Below, one piece after another: positions 1 through 14,063 of a stretch of 64,000 bases of DNA. Within the stretch, counting starts at the first letter, position 1. Every line of letters begins with the position of its first letter. Source of the stretch: Odiellus spinosus (Eukaryota; Arthropoda; Arachnida; Opiliones; Phalangiidae); NCBI GenBank assembly GCA_963920705.1, contig OY987234.1, forward strand, positions 2,604,001 through 2,668,000, written 5' to 3'. The notes beneath the pieces were generated by a model, which was not told where the DNA came from, did not search any database, and saw only the letters and a program-made list of their open reading frames with translations. The position numbers were made by a program, and so were the translations under genes.

Positions 1-280
1 TCTGAACTTGGGAAATTTGTGGATCTGCACTTGGGAAATTTGTGGATCTGCACTTGGGAAATTTGTGGATCTGCACTTGGGAAATTTGTGGATCTACACT
101 TGGGAAATTTGTGGATCTATACTTGGGAAATTTGTGGATCTACACTTGGGAAATTTGTGGATCTATACTTGGGAAATTTGTGGATCTACACTTGGGAAAT
201 TTGTGGATCTATACTTCTGAAATTTGTGGATCTACACTTAGGAAATTTGTGGATCTACACTTGGGAAATTTTTGGATCTA

Positions 281-1107
281 CACTTGGGAAATTTGTGGAT
301 CTGCACTTGGGAAATTTGTGGATCTGCACTTGGGAAATTTGTGGATCTGCACTTGGGAAATTTGTGGATCTGCTCTTGGGAAATTTGTGGATATGCACTT
401 GGGAAATTTGTGGATCTGCACTTGGGAAATTTTTGGATCTGCACCTGTGAAATTTGTGGATCTGCACTTGGGAAATTTGTGGTTCTGCACATGGGAAATT
501 TGTGGTTCTACAATTGGGAAATTTGTGGACCTACATTTTGGAAATTTGTGGATCTACACTTGGGAAATTTGTGGATCTACACTTGGGAAATTTGTGATCT
601 GCACTTGGGAATTTTGTGGATCTGCACTTGTGAAATTTGTGGATCTGCACTTGGGAAATTTGTGGATCTGCACTTGGAAAATTTGTGGATCTGCACTTGG
701 GAAATTTGTGGATCTGAACTTGGGAAATTTGTTTATCTGCACTTGGGAAATTTGTGGATCTACACTTGGGAAATTTGTGGATCCATACTTCTGAAATTTG
801 TGGATCTACACTTAGGAAATTTGTGCATCTACACTTGGGAAATTTGAGGATCTGCACTTGGGAAATTTTTGGATCTGCACTTGGGAAATTTGTGGATCTG
901 AACTTGGGAAATTTGTGGATCTGCACTTGGGAAATTTGTGGATCTGCACTTGGGAAATTTGTGGATCTGCACTTGGGAAATTTGTGGATCTACACTTGGG
1001 AAATTTGTGGATCTATACTTGGGAAATTTGTGGATCTACACTTGGGAAATTTGTGGATCTACACTTGGGAAATTTGTGGATCTACACTTGGGAAATTTGT
1101 GGATCTA
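281..1107 (+). repeat. HOR copy 1 of a 1,379-bp-spaced duplication
   Basis: This stretch matches 1,660-2,486 base for base except for two substitutions I could see (near 414 and 445, against 1,793 and 1,824). The offset of 1,379 bp is 60 monomers minus one base, because each period contains one 22-bp monomer. The match breaks at linker and core substitutions on both sides, so the edges lie inside ordinary monomers. Confidence 0.85.
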
Positions 1108-1659
1108 CACTTGGGAAATTTTTGGATCTACACTTGGGAAATTTGTGGATCTATACTTCCGAAATTTGTGGATCTACACTTAGGAAATTTGTGGATCTAC
1201 ACTTGGGAAATTTGAGGATCTGCACTTGGGAAATTTTTGGATCTGCACTTGGGAAATTTGTGGATCTGCACTTGGGAAATTTGTGGTTCTACACTTGGGA
1301 AATTTGTGGATCTGAACTTGGGAAATTTGTTTATCTGCACTTGGGAAATTTGTGGATCTACACTTGGGAAATTTGTGGATCCATACTTCTGAAATTTGTG
1401 GATCTACACTTGGGAAATTTGTGGATCTGCACTTGGGAAATTTGTGGATCTACACTTAGAAAATTTGTGGATCTACACTTGGGAAATTTTTGGATCTACA
1501 CTTGGGAAATTTGTGGATCTATACTTCTGAAATTTGTGGATCTACACTTAGGAAATTTGTGGATCTACACTTGGGAAATTTGAGGATCTGCACTTGGGAA
1601 ATTTTTGGATCTGCACTTGGGAAATTTGTGGATCTACACTTGGGAAATTTGTGGATCTG

Positions 1660-2486
1660 CACTTGGGAAATTTGTGGATCTGCACTTGGGAAATTTGTGG
1701 ATCTGCACTTGGGAAATTTGTGGATCTGCACTTGGGAAATTTGTGGATCTGCTCTTGGGAAATTTGTGGATATGCACTTGGGAAATTTGTGGACCTGCAC
1801 TTGGGAAATTTTTGGATCTGCACTTGTGAAATTTGTGGATCTGCACTTGGGAAATTTGTGGTTCTGCACATGGGAAATTTGTGGTTCTACAATTGGGAAA
1901 TTTGTGGACCTACATTTTGGAAATTTGTGGATCTACACTTGGGAAATTTGTGGATCTACACTTGGGAAATTTGTGATCTGCACTTGGGAATTTTGTGGAT
2001 CTGCACTTGTGAAATTTGTGGATCTGCACTTGGGAAATTTGTGGATCTGCACTTGGAAAATTTGTGGATCTGCACTTGGGAAATTTGTGGATCTGAACTT
2101 GGGAAATTTGTTTATCTGCACTTGGGAAATTTGTGGATCTACACTTGGGAAATTTGTGGATCCATACTTCTGAAATTTGTGGATCTACACTTAGGAAATT
2201 TGTGCATCTACACTTGGGAAATTTGAGGATCTGCACTTGGGAAATTTTTGGATCTGCACTTGGGAAATTTGTGGATCTGAACTTGGGAAATTTGTGGATC
2301 TGCACTTGGGAAATTTGTGGATCTGCACTTGGGAAATTTGTGGATCTGCACTTGGGAAATTTGTGGATCTACACTTGGGAAATTTGTGGATCTATACTTG
2401 GGAAATTTGTGGATCTACACTTGGGAAATTTGTGGATCTACACTTGGGAAATTTGTGGATCTACACTTGGGAAATTTGTGGATCTA
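1660..2486 (+). repeat. HOR copy 2 of the 1,379-bp-spaced duplication
   Basis: Partner of 281-1,107. A third, more diverged relative begins about 1,172 bp further on (51 monomers minus one base) and covers roughly 2,940-3,350, so the domain I cassette was amplified more than once. Confidence 0.85.
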
Positions 2487-5400
2487 TACTTCTGAAATTT
2501 GTGGATCTACACTTAGGAAATCTGTGGATCTACACTTGGGAAATTTTTGGATCTACACTTGGGAAATTTGTGGATCTATACTTCTGAAATTTGTGGATCT
2601 ACACTTAGGAAATTTGTGGATCTATACTTGGGAAATTTGTGGATCTACACTTGGGAAATTTGTGGATCTACACTTGGGAAATTTGTGGATCTACACTTGG
2701 GAAATTTGTGGATCTATACTTCTGAAATTTTTGGATCTACACTTGGGAAATTTGTGGATCTGCACTTGGGAAATTTGTGGATCTACACTTGGGAAATTTG
2801 TGGATCCATACTTCTGAAATTTGTGGATCTACACTTGGGAAATTTGTGGATCTGCACTTGGGAAATTTGTGGATCTGCACATGGGAAATTTGTGGATCTG
2901 CACTTGGGAAATTTGTGGATCTGCTCTTGGAAAATTTGTGGATATGCACTTGGGAAATTTGTGGATCTGCACTTGGGAAATTTTTGGATCTGCACTTGTG
3001 AAATTTGTGGATCTGCACTTGGGAAATTTGTGGTTCTGCACATGGGAAATTTGTGGTTCTACAATTGGGAAATTTGTGGACCTACATTTTGGAAATTTGT
3101 GGATCTACACTTGGGAAATTTGTGGATCTACACTTGGGAAATTTGTGATCTGCACTTGGGAAATTTGTGGATCTGCACTTGTGAAATTTGTGGATCTGCA
3201 CTTGGGAAATTTGTGGATCTGCACTTGGGAAATTTGTGGATCTGCACTTGGGAAATTTGTGGATCTGAACTTGGGAAATTTGTTTATCTGCACTTGGGAA
3301 ATTTGTGGATCTACACTTGGGAAATTTGTGGATCCATACTTCTGAAATTTGTGGATCTACACTTAGGAAATTTGTGGATCTACACTTGGGAAATTTTTGG
3401 ATCTGCACTTGGGAAATTTGTGGATCTGAACTTGGGAAATTTTTGGATCTGCACTTGTGAAATTTGTGGATCTGCACTTGGGAAATTTGTGGTTCTGCAC
3501 ATGGGAAATTTGTGGTTCTACAATTGGAAAATTTGTGGACCTACATTTTGGAAATTTGTGGATCTACACTTGGGAAATTTGTGGATCTACACTTGGGAAA
3601 TTTGTGATCTGCACTTGGGAATTTTGTGGATCTGCACTTGTGAAATTTGTGGATCTGCACTTGGGAAATTTGTGGATCTGCACTTGGAAAATTTGTGGAT
3701 CTGCACTTGGGAAATTTGTGGATCTACACTTGGGAAATTTGTGGATCTATACTTCTGAAATTTGTGGATCTACACTTAGGAAATTTGTGGATCTACACTT
3801 GGGAAATTTGAGGATCTGCACTTGGGAAATTTTTGGATCTGCACTTGGGAAATTTGTGGATCTGCACTTGGGAAATTTGTGGTTCTACACTTGGGAAATT
3901 TTTGGATCTACATTTGGGAAATTTGTGGATCTACACTTGGGAAATTTGTGGATCTACACTTGGGAAATTTGTGGATCTACACTTGGGAAATTTGTGGATC
4001 TACACTTGGGAAATTTGTGGATCTACACTTGGGAAATTTGTGGATCTACACTTGGGAAATTTGTGGATCTACACTTGGGAAATTTGTGGATCTACACTTG
4101 GGAAATTTGAGGATCTGCACTTGGGAAATTTTTGGATCTGCACTTGGGAAATTTGTGGATCTGCACTTGGGAAATTTGTGGATCTACACTTGGGAAATTT
4201 GTGGATCTACACTTGGGAAATTTGTGGATCTACACTTGGGAAATTTGTGGATCTGCACTTGGGAAATTTGTGGATCTACACTTGGGAAATTTGTGGATCT
4301 ACATTTGGGAAATTTGTGGATCTACACTTGGGAAATTTGTGGATCTACTCTTGGGAAATTTGTGGATCTGCACTTTAGAAATTTGTGGATCTACACTTGG
4401 GAAATTTGTGGATCTGCACTTATGAAATTTGTGGTTCTACACTTGGGAAATTTGTGGATCTACATTTGGGAAATTTGTGGATCTACACTTGGGAAATTTG
4501 TGGATCTACACTTGGGAAATTTGTGGGTCTACACTTGCGAAATTTGTGGATCTACACTTGGGAAATTTGTGGATTTACACTTGGGAAATTTGTGGATCTA
4601 CACTTGGGAAATTTTTGGATCTACACTTGGGAAATTTGGTGATCTACACTTGGGAAATTTGTGGATCTACACTTAAGAAATTTGTGGATCTACACTTGGG
4701 AAATTTGTGGATCTACACTTGGAAAATTTGTGGATCTATACTTCTGAAATTTGTGGATCTATACTTAGGAATTTTGTGGATCTACACTTTGGAAATAAGA
4801 GGATCTGCACCTGGGAAATTTGTGGGTCTGCACTTATGAAATTTGTGGATCTGCACTTATGAAATTTGTGGATCTGCACTTGGGAAATTTGTGGATCTGC
4901 ACTTGGGAAATTTGTGGATCTGCACTTGGGAAATTTGTGGATCTGAACTTGGGAAATTTGTGGATCAGCACTTGGGAAATTTGTGGATCTACATTTGGGA
5001 AATTTGTAGATCTACACTTGGGAAATTTGTGGATCTACACTTGGGAAATTTGTGGATCTACATTTGGGAAATTTGTGGATCTACACTTGGGAAATTTGAG
5101 GATCTACACTTGGGAAATTTTTGGATCTGCACTTGGGAAATTTGTGGATCTGCACTTGGGAAATTTGTGGTTCTACACTTGGGAAATTTGTGGATCTACA
5201 TTTGGGAAATTTGTGGGTCTACACTTGGGAAATTTGTGGATCTACACTTGGGAAATTTGTGGATTTACACTTGGGTAATTTGTGGATCTATACTTGGGAA
5301 ATTTTTGGTTCTACACTTGGGAAATTTGGTGATCTACACTTGGGAAATTTGTGGATCTACACTTGGGAAATTTGTGGATCTACACTTGGGAAATTTGTGG

Positions 5401-7044
5401 ATCTATACTTCTGAAATTTGTGGATCTATACTTAGGAATTTTGTGGATCTACACTTGGGAAATAGGAGGATCTGCACTTGGGAAATTTGTGGATCTGCAC
5501 TTATGAAATTTGTGGATCTGCACTTATGAAATTTGTGGATCTGCACTTGGGAAATTTGTGGATCTGCACTTGGGAAATTTGTGGATCTGCACTTGGGAAA
5601 TTTGTGGATCTGAACTTGGGAAATTTGTGGATCAGCACTTGGGAAATTTGTGGATCTGCACATGGGAAATTTGTGGTTCTACAATTGGAAAATTTGTGGA
5701 CCTACATTTTGGAAATTTGTGGATCTACACTTGGGAAATTTGTGGATCTACACTTGGGAAATTTGTGATCTGCACTTGCGAAATTTGTGGATCTGCACTT
5801 GTGAAATTTGTGGATCTGCACTTGGGAAATTTGTGGATCTGCACTTGGGAAATTTGTGGATCTGCACTTGGGAAATTTGTGGATCTGAACTTGGGAAATT
5901 TGTTTATCTGCACTTGGGAAATTTGTGGATCTACACTTGGGAAATTTGTGGATCCATACTTCTGAAATTTGTGGATCTACACTTAGGAAATTTGTGGATC
6001 TACACTTGGGAAATAAGAGGATCTGCACTTGGGAAATTTGTGGATCTGCACTTATGAAATTTGTGGATCTGCACTTATGAAATTTGTGGATCTGCACTTG
6101 GGAAATTTGTGGATCTGCACTTGGGAAATTTGTGGATCTGCACTTGGGAAATTTGTGGATCTGCACTTTTGAAATTTGTGGATCTACACTTGGGAAATTT
6201 GTGGATATGCACTTGGGAAATTTGTGGATCTGCACTTGGGAAATTTGTGGATCTGCACATGGGATATTTGTGGATCTACAATTGGGAAATTTGTGGACCT
6301 ACATTTGGGAAATTTGTGGATCTACACTTGGGAAATTTGTGGATCTACACTTGGGAAATTTGTGGATCTGCACTTGAGAAATTTGTGGTTCTACACTTGG
6401 GAAATTTGTGGATCTGAACTTGGGAAATTTGTTTATCTGCACTTGGGAAATTTGTGGATCTACACTTGGGAAATTTGTGGATCCATACTTCTGAAATTTG
6501 TGGATCTGCACTTGGGAAATTTGTGGATCTGCACTTGGGAAATTTGTGGATCTGCACTTGAGAAATTTGTGGATCTGCTCTTGGGAAATTTGTGGATATG
6601 CACTTGGGAAATTTGTGGATCTGCACTTGGGAAATTTTTGGATCTGCACTTGTGAAATTTGTGGATCTGCACTTGGGAAATTTGTGGTTCTGCACATGGG
6701 AAATTTGTGGTTCTACAATTAGGAAATTTGTGGACCTACATTTTGGAAATTTGTGGATCTACACTTGGGAAATTTGTGGATCTACACTTGGGAAATTTGT
6801 GATCTGCGCTTGGGAAATTTGTGGATCTGCACTTGTGAAATTTGTGGATCTGCACTTGGGAAATTTGTGGATCTGCACTTGGGAAATTTGTGGATCTGCA
6901 CTTGGGAAATTTGTGGATCTGAACTTGGGAAATTTGTTTATCTGCACTTGGGAAATTTGTGGATCTACACTTGGGAAATTTGTGGATCCATACTTCTGAA
7001 ATTTGTGGATCTACACTTAGGAAATTTGTGGATCTACACTTGGG

Positions 7045-8990
7045 AAATTTTTGGATCTGCACTTGGGAAATTTGTGGATCTGAACTTGGGAAATTTGTGG
7101 ATCTGCACTTGGGAAATTTGTGGATCTGCACTTGGGAAAATTGTGGATCTGCACTTGGGAAATTTGTGGATCTACACTTGGGAAATTTGTGGATCTATAC
7201 TTGGGAAATTTGTGGTTCTACACTTGGGAAATTTGTGGATCTACACTTGGGAAATTTGTGGATCTACACTTGGGAAATTTGTGGATCTATACTTCTGAAA
7301 TTTGTGGATCTACACTTAGGAAATTTGTGGATCTACACTTGGGAAATTTGTGGATCTACACTTGGGAAATTTGTGGATCTATACTTCTGAAATTTGTGGA
7401 TCTACACTTAGGAAATTTGTGGATCTACACTTGGGAAATTTGAGGATCTGCACTTGGGAAATTTTTGGATCTGCACTTGGGAAATTTGTGGATCTGCACT
7501 TGGGAAATTTGTGGTTCTACACTTGGGAAATTTTTGGATTTACATTTGGGAAATTTGTGGATCTACACTTGGGAAATTTGTGGATCTACACTTGGGAAAT
7601 TTGTGGATCTACACTTGGGAAATTTGTGGATCTACACTTGGGAAATTTGTGGATCTACACTTGGGAAATTTGTGGATCTACACTTGGGAAATTTGTGGAT
7701 CTACACTTGGGAAATTTGTGGATCTACACTTGGGAAATTTGAGGATCTGCACTTGGGAAATTTTTGGATCTGCACTTGGGAAATTTGTGGATCTGCACTT
7801 GGGAAATTTGTGGTTCTACACTTGGGAAATTTGTGGATCTACACTTGGGAAATTTGTGGTTCTACACTTGGGAAATTTGTGGATCTACACTTGGGAAATT
7901 TGTGGATCTGCACTTGGGAAATTTGTGGATCTACACTTGGGAAATTTGTGGATCTACATTTGGGAAATTTGTGGATCTACACTTGGGAAATTTGTGGATC
8001 TACTCTTGGGAAATTTGTGGATCTGCACTTTAGAAATTTGTGGATCTACACTTGGGAAATTTGTGGATCTGCACTTATGAAATTTGTGGATCTACATTTG
8101 GGAAATTTGTGGATCTACATTTGGGAAATTTGTGGATCTACACTTGGGAAATTTGTGGATCTACACTTGGGAAATTTGTGGGTCTACACTTGGGAAATTT
8201 GTGGATCTACACTTGGGAAATTTGTGGATCTACACTTGGGAAATTTGAGGATCTACACTTGGGAAATTTGTGGTTCTGCACTTGGGAAATTTTTGGATCT
8301 GCACTTGGGAAATTTGTGGATCTGCACTTGGGAAATTTGTGGTTCTACACTTGGGAAATTTGTGGATCTACATTTGGGAAATTTGTGGGTCTACACTTGG
8401 GAAATTTGTGGATCTACACTTGGGAAATTTGTGGATTTACACTTGGGAAATTTGTGGATCTATACTTGGGAAATTTTTGGATCTACACTTGGGAAATTTG
8501 GTGATCTACACTTGGGAAATTTGTGGATCTACACTTGGGAAATTTGTGGATCTACACTTGGGAAATTTTTGGATCTACACTTTGGAAATTTGTGGATCTA
8601 CACTTGGGAAATTTGTGGATTTATACTTCTGAAATTTGTGGATCTATACTTAGGAATTTTGTGGATCTACACTTGGGAAATAGGAGGATCTGAACTTGGG
8701 AAATTTGTGGATCTGCACTTATGAAATTTGTGGATCTGCACTTATGAAATTTGTGGATCTGCACTTGGGAAATTTGTGGATCTACACTTAGGAAATTTGT
8801 GGATCTACACTTGGGAAATTTGTGGATCTACACTTGGGAAATTTGTGGATCTATACTTCTGAAATTTGTGGATCTACACTTAGGAAATTTGTGGATCTAC
8901 ACTTGGGAAATTTGAGGATCTGCACTTGGGAAATTTTTGGATCTGCACTTGGGAAATTTGTGGATCTGCACTTGGGAAATTTGTGGTTCT
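7045..8990 (+). repeat. Left copy of a 10,276-bp-displaced duplication
   Basis: It matches 17,321-19,266 over 1,946 bp with only two substitutions seen (7,350/17,626 and 8,274/18,550). The offset is 447 monomers minus five bases, which fits the five lineage-1 22-bp monomers between the copies. Homology continues to the left (about 6,660-7,044 against 16,913-17,320) after a one-monomer deletion in this copy, at the missing TTTGAGG monomer. Confidence 0.85.
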
Positions 8991-10503
8991 GCACATGGGA
9001 AATTTGTGGTTCTACAATTGGGAAATTTGTGGACCTACATTTTGGAAATTTGTGGATCTACACTTGGGAAATTTGTGGATCTACACTTGGGAAATTTGTG
9101 ATCTGCGCTTGGGAAATTTGTGGATCTGCACTTGTGAAATTTGTGGATCTGCACTTGGGAAATTTGTGGATCTGCACTTGGGAAATTTGTGGTTCTACAC
9201 TTGGGAAATTTGTGGATCTACATTTGGGAAATTTGTGGGTCTACACTTGGGAAATTTGTGGATCTACACTTGGGAAATTTGTGGATTTACACTTGGGAAA
9301 TTTGTGGATCTATACTTGGGAAATTTTTGGATCTACACTTGGGAAATTTGGTGATCTACACTTGGGAAATTTGTGGATCTACACTTATGAAATTTGTGGA
9401 TCTACATTTGGGAAATTTGTGGATCTACATTTGGGAAATTTGTGGATCTACACTTGGGAAATTTGTGGATCTACACTTGGGAAATTTGTGGGTCTACACT
9501 TGGGAAATTTGTGGATCTACACTTGGGAAATTTGTGGATCTACACTTGGGAAATTTGAGGATCTACACTTGGGAAATTTGTGGTTCTGCACTTGGGAAAT
9601 TTTTGGATCTGCACTTGGGAAATTTGTGGATCTGCACTTGGGAAATTTGTGGTTCTACACTTGGGAAATTTGTGGATCTACATTTGGGAAATTTGTGGGT
9701 CTACACTTGGGAAATTTGTGGATCTACACTTGGGAAATTTGTGGATTTACACTTGGGAAATTTGTGGATCTATACTTGGGAAATTTTTGGATCTACACTT
9801 GGGAAATTTGGTGATCTACACTTGGGAAATTTGTGGATCTACACTTGGGAAATTTGTGGATCTACACTTGGGAAATTTTTGGATCTACACTTTGGAAATT
9901 TGTGGATCTACACTTGGGAAATTTGTGGATTTATACTTCTGAAATTTGTGGATCTATACTTAGGAATTTTGTGGATCTACACTTGGGAAATAGGAGGATC
10001 TGAACTTGGGAAATTTGTGGATCTGCACTTATGAAATTTGTGGATCTGCACTTATGAAATTTGTGGATCTGCACTTGGGAAATTTGTGGATCTACACTTA
10101 GGAAATTTGTGGATCTACACTTGGGAAATTTGTGGATCTACACTTGGGAAATTTGTGGATCTATACTTCTGAAATTTGTGGATCTACACTTAGGAAATTT
10201 GTGGATCTACACTTGGGAAATTTGAGGATCTGCACTTGGGAAATTTTTGGATCTGCACTTGGGAAATTTGTGGATCTGCACTTGGGAAATTTGTGGTTCT
10301 GCACATGGGAAATTTGTGGTTCTACAATTGGGAAATTTGTGGACCTACATTTTGGAAATTTGTGGATCTACACTTGGGAAATTTGTGGATCTACACTTGG
10401 GAAATTTGTGGATCTACACTTGGGAAATTTGAGGATCTACACTTGGGAAATTTGTGGTTCTGCACTTGGGAAATTTTTGGATCTGCACTTGGGAAATTTG
10501 TGG
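8344..10503 (+). repeat. Copy 1 of a 2,736-bp-period tandem HOR
   Basis: It reads the same as 11,080-13,239 over 2,160 bp as far as I can follow. The offset is 119 monomers minus one base. It holds two internal sub-periods of about 1,310 bp, with signature monomers at 8,689 and 9,989, so this is a dimer of a smaller HOR. The match ends where a GTGGTTCTAC monomer faces GTGGATCTGC. Confidence 0.85.
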
Positions 10504-11079
10504 TTCTACACTTGGGAAATTTGTGGATCTACACTTGGGAAATTTGTGGTTCTACACTTGGGAAATTTGTGGATCTACACTTGGGAAATTTGTGGATCTG
10601 CACTTGGGAAATTTGTGGATCTACACTTGGGAAATTTGTGGATCTACATTTGGGAAATTTGTGGATCTACACTTGGGAAATTTGTGGATCTACTCTTGGG
10701 AAATTTGTGGATCTGCACTTTAGAAATTTGTGGATCTACACTTGGGAAATTTGTGGATCTGCACTTATGAAATTTGTGGATCTACATTTGGGAAATTTGT
10801 GGATCTACATTTGGGAAATTTGTGGATCTACACTTGGGAAATTTGTGGATCTACACTTGGGAAATTTGTGGGTCTACACTTGGGAAATTTGTGGATCTAC
10901 ACTTGGGAAATTTGTGGATCTACACTTGGGAAATTTGAGGATCTACACTTGGGAAATTTGTGGTTCTGCACTTGGGAAATTTTTGGATCTGCACTTGGGA
11001 AATTTGTGGATCTGCACTTGGGAAATTTGTGGTTCTACACTTGGGAAATTTGTGGATCTACATTTGGGAAATTTGTGGA

Positions 11080-13239
11080 TCTACACTTGGGAAATTTGTG
11101 GATCTACATTTGGGAAATTTGTGGGTCTACACTTGGGAAATTTGTGGATCTACACTTGGGAAATTTGTGGATTTACACTTGGGAAATTTGTGGATCTATA
11201 CTTGGGAAATTTTTGGATCTACACTTGGGAAATTTGGTGATCTACACTTGGGAAATTTGTGGATCTACACTTGGGAAATTTGTGGATCTACACTTGGGAA
11301 ATTTTTGGATCTACACTTTGGAAATTTGTGGATCTACACTTGGGAAATTTGTGGATTTATACTTCTGAAATTTGTGGATCTATACTTAGGAATTTTGTGG
11401 ATCTACACTTGGGAAATAGGAGGATCTGAACTTGGGAAATTTGTGGATCTGCACTTATGAAATTTGTGGATCTGCACTTATGAAATTTGTGGATCTGCAC
11501 TTGGGAAATTTGTGGATCTACACTTAGGAAATTTGTGGATCTACACTTGGGAAATTTGTGGATCTACACTTGGGAAATTTGTGGATCTATACTTCTGAAA
11601 TTTGTGGATCTACACTTAGGAAATTTGTGGATCTACACTTGGGAAATTTGAGGATCTGCACTTGGGAAATTTTTGGATCTGCACTTGGGAAATTTGTGGA
11701 TCTGCACTTGGGAAATTTGTGGTTCTGCACATGGGAAATTTGTGGTTCTACAATTGGGAAATTTGTGGACCTACATTTTGGAAATTTGTGGATCTACACT
11801 TGGGAAATTTGTGGATCTACACTTGGGAAATTTGTGATCTGCGCTTGGGAAATTTGTGGATCTGCACTTGTGAAATTTGTGGATCTGCACTTGGGAAATT
11901 TGTGGATCTGCACTTGGGAAATTTGTGGTTCTACACTTGGGAAATTTGTGGATCTACATTTGGGAAATTTGTGGGTCTACACTTGGGAAATTTGTGGATC
12001 TACACTTGGGAAATTTGTGGATTTACACTTGGGAAATTTGTGGATCTATACTTGGGAAATTTTTGGATCTACACTTGGGAAATTTGGTGATCTACACTTG
12101 GGAAATTTGTGGATCTACACTTATGAAATTTGTGGATCTACATTTGGGAAATTTGTGGATCTACATTTGGGAAATTTGTGGATCTACACTTGGGAAATTT
12201 GTGGATCTACACTTGGGAAATTTGTGGGTCTACACTTGGGAAATTTGTGGATCTACACTTGGGAAATTTGTGGATCTACACTTGGGAAATTTGAGGATCT
12301 ACACTTGGGAAATTTGTGGTTCTGCACTTGGGAAATTTTTGGATCTGCACTTGGGAAATTTGTGGATCTGCACTTGGGAAATTTGTGGTTCTACACTTGG
12401 GAAATTTGTGGATCTACATTTGGGAAATTTGTGGGTCTACACTTGGGAAATTTGTGGATCTACACTTGGGAAATTTGTGGATTTACACTTGGGAAATTTG
12501 TGGATCTATACTTGGGAAATTTTTGGATCTACACTTGGGAAATTTGGTGATCTACACTTGGGAAATTTGTGGATCTACACTTGGGAAATTTGTGGATCTA
12601 CACTTGGGAAATTTTTGGATCTACACTTTGGAAATTTGTGGATCTACACTTGGGAAATTTGTGGATTTATACTTCTGAAATTTGTGGATCTATACTTAGG
12701 AATTTTGTGGATCTACACTTGGGAAATAGGAGGATCTGAACTTGGGAAATTTGTGGATCTGCACTTATGAAATTTGTGGATCTGCACTTATGAAATTTGT
12801 GGATCTGCACTTGGGAAATTTGTGGATCTACACTTAGGAAATTTGTGGATCTACACTTGGGAAATTTGTGGATCTACACTTGGGAAATTTGTGGATCTAT
12901 ACTTCTGAAATTTGTGGATCTACACTTAGGAAATTTGTGGATCTACACTTGGGAAATTTGAGGATCTGCACTTGGGAAATTTTTGGATCTGCACTTGGGA
13001 AATTTGTGGATCTGCACTTGGGAAATTTGTGGTTCTGCACATGGGAAATTTGTGGTTCTACAATTGGGAAATTTGTGGACCTACATTTTGGAAATTTGTG
13101 GATCTACACTTGGGAAATTTGTGGATCTACACTTGGGAAATTTGTGGATCTACACTTGGGAAATTTGAGGATCTACACTTGGGAAATTTGTGGTTCTGCA
13201 CTTGGGAAATTTTTGGATCTGCACTTGGGAAATTTGTGG
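11080..13239 (+). repeat. Copy 2 of the 2,736-bp-period tandem HOR
   Basis: Partner of 8,344-10,503. Just left of it a two-monomer (46-bp) insertion repeats CTACATTTGGG and separates it from the related stretch near 9,650-9,690. The period then shortens: the next two signatures come after only 874 and 850 bp. Confidence 0.85.
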
Positions 13240-14063
13240 ATCTGCACTTGGGAAATTTGTGGTTCTACACTTGGGAAATTTGTGGATCTACATTTGGGAA
13301 ATTTGTGGGTCTACACTTGGGAAATTTGTGGATCTACACTTGGGAAATTTGTGGATTTACACTTGGGAAATTTGTGGATCTATACTTGGGAAATTTTTGG
13401 ATCTACACTTGGGAAATTTGGTGATCTACACTTGGGAAATTTGTGGATCTACACTTGGGAAATTTGTGGATCTACACTTGGGAAATTTTTGGATCTACAC
13501 TTTGGAAATTTGTGGATCTACACTTGGGAAATTTGTGGATTTATACTTCTGAAATTTGTGGATCTATACTTAGGAATTTTGTGGATCTACACTTGGGAAA
13601 TAGGAGGATCTGAACTTGGGAAATTTGTGGATCTGCACTTATGAAATTTGTGGATCTGCACTTATGAAATTTGTGGATCTGCACTTGGGAAATTTGTGGA
13701 TCTACACTTAGGAAATTTGTGGATCTACACTTGGGAAATTTGTGGATCTACACTTGGGAAATTTGTGGATCTATACTTCTGAAATTTGTGGATCTACACT
13801 TAGGAAATTTGTGGATCTACACTTGGGAAATTTGAGGATCTGCACTTGGGAAATTTTTGGATCTGCACTTGGGAAATTTGTGGATCTGCACTTGGGAAAT
13901 TTGTGGTTCTGCACATGGGAAATTTGTGGTTCTACAATTGGGAAATTTGTGGACCTACATTTTGGAAATTTGTGGATCTACACTTGGGAAATTTGTGGAT
14001 CTACACTTGGGAAATTTGTGATCTGCGCTTGGGAAATTTGTGGATCTGCACTTGTGAAATTTG

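Larger units (their letters stand above)
1..7044 (+). repeat. HOR domain I (GGATCC / GGACCTACATTTT type)
   Basis: This domain is defined by an ordered set of variant monomers: GATATGCAC, TTTTTGGATCTGCACTTGTG, GGTTCTGCACATGGG, GGTTCTACAATTGG, GGACCTACATTTT, a 22-bp monomer, GATCTGAACTTGGG, TTTGTTTATCTGC and GTGGATCCATACTTCTG. Full or nearly full sets lie at about 392-800, 1,771-2,180 and 2,941-3,352. Partial sets lie near 3,448-3,640, 5,655-5,970 and 6,594-7,000. Between them are runs of plain ATCTAC monomers, for example about eight in a row at 3,925-4,105. The interval 4,400-5,650 already carries the AAATARGAGG signature of later domains, so the domain is a mosaic. No gene is seen. Confidence 0.85.

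Noticed and set aside
4741-4880. Ribosome-binding-like AAGAGGA / AGGAGGA followed by ATG in TTATGAAATTTG
   Set aside because: The resemblance arises from the AAATARGAGG and TTATG variant monomers, recurs dozens of times at varying distance, and the following frames are satellite.
5702-6235. Reverse-strand open frames with a KFPKCRSTNFPSADPQISQ-like cycle
   Set aside because: They appear only where ATCTGC replaces ATCTAC and removes TAG from the reverse strand. They follow from linker composition.
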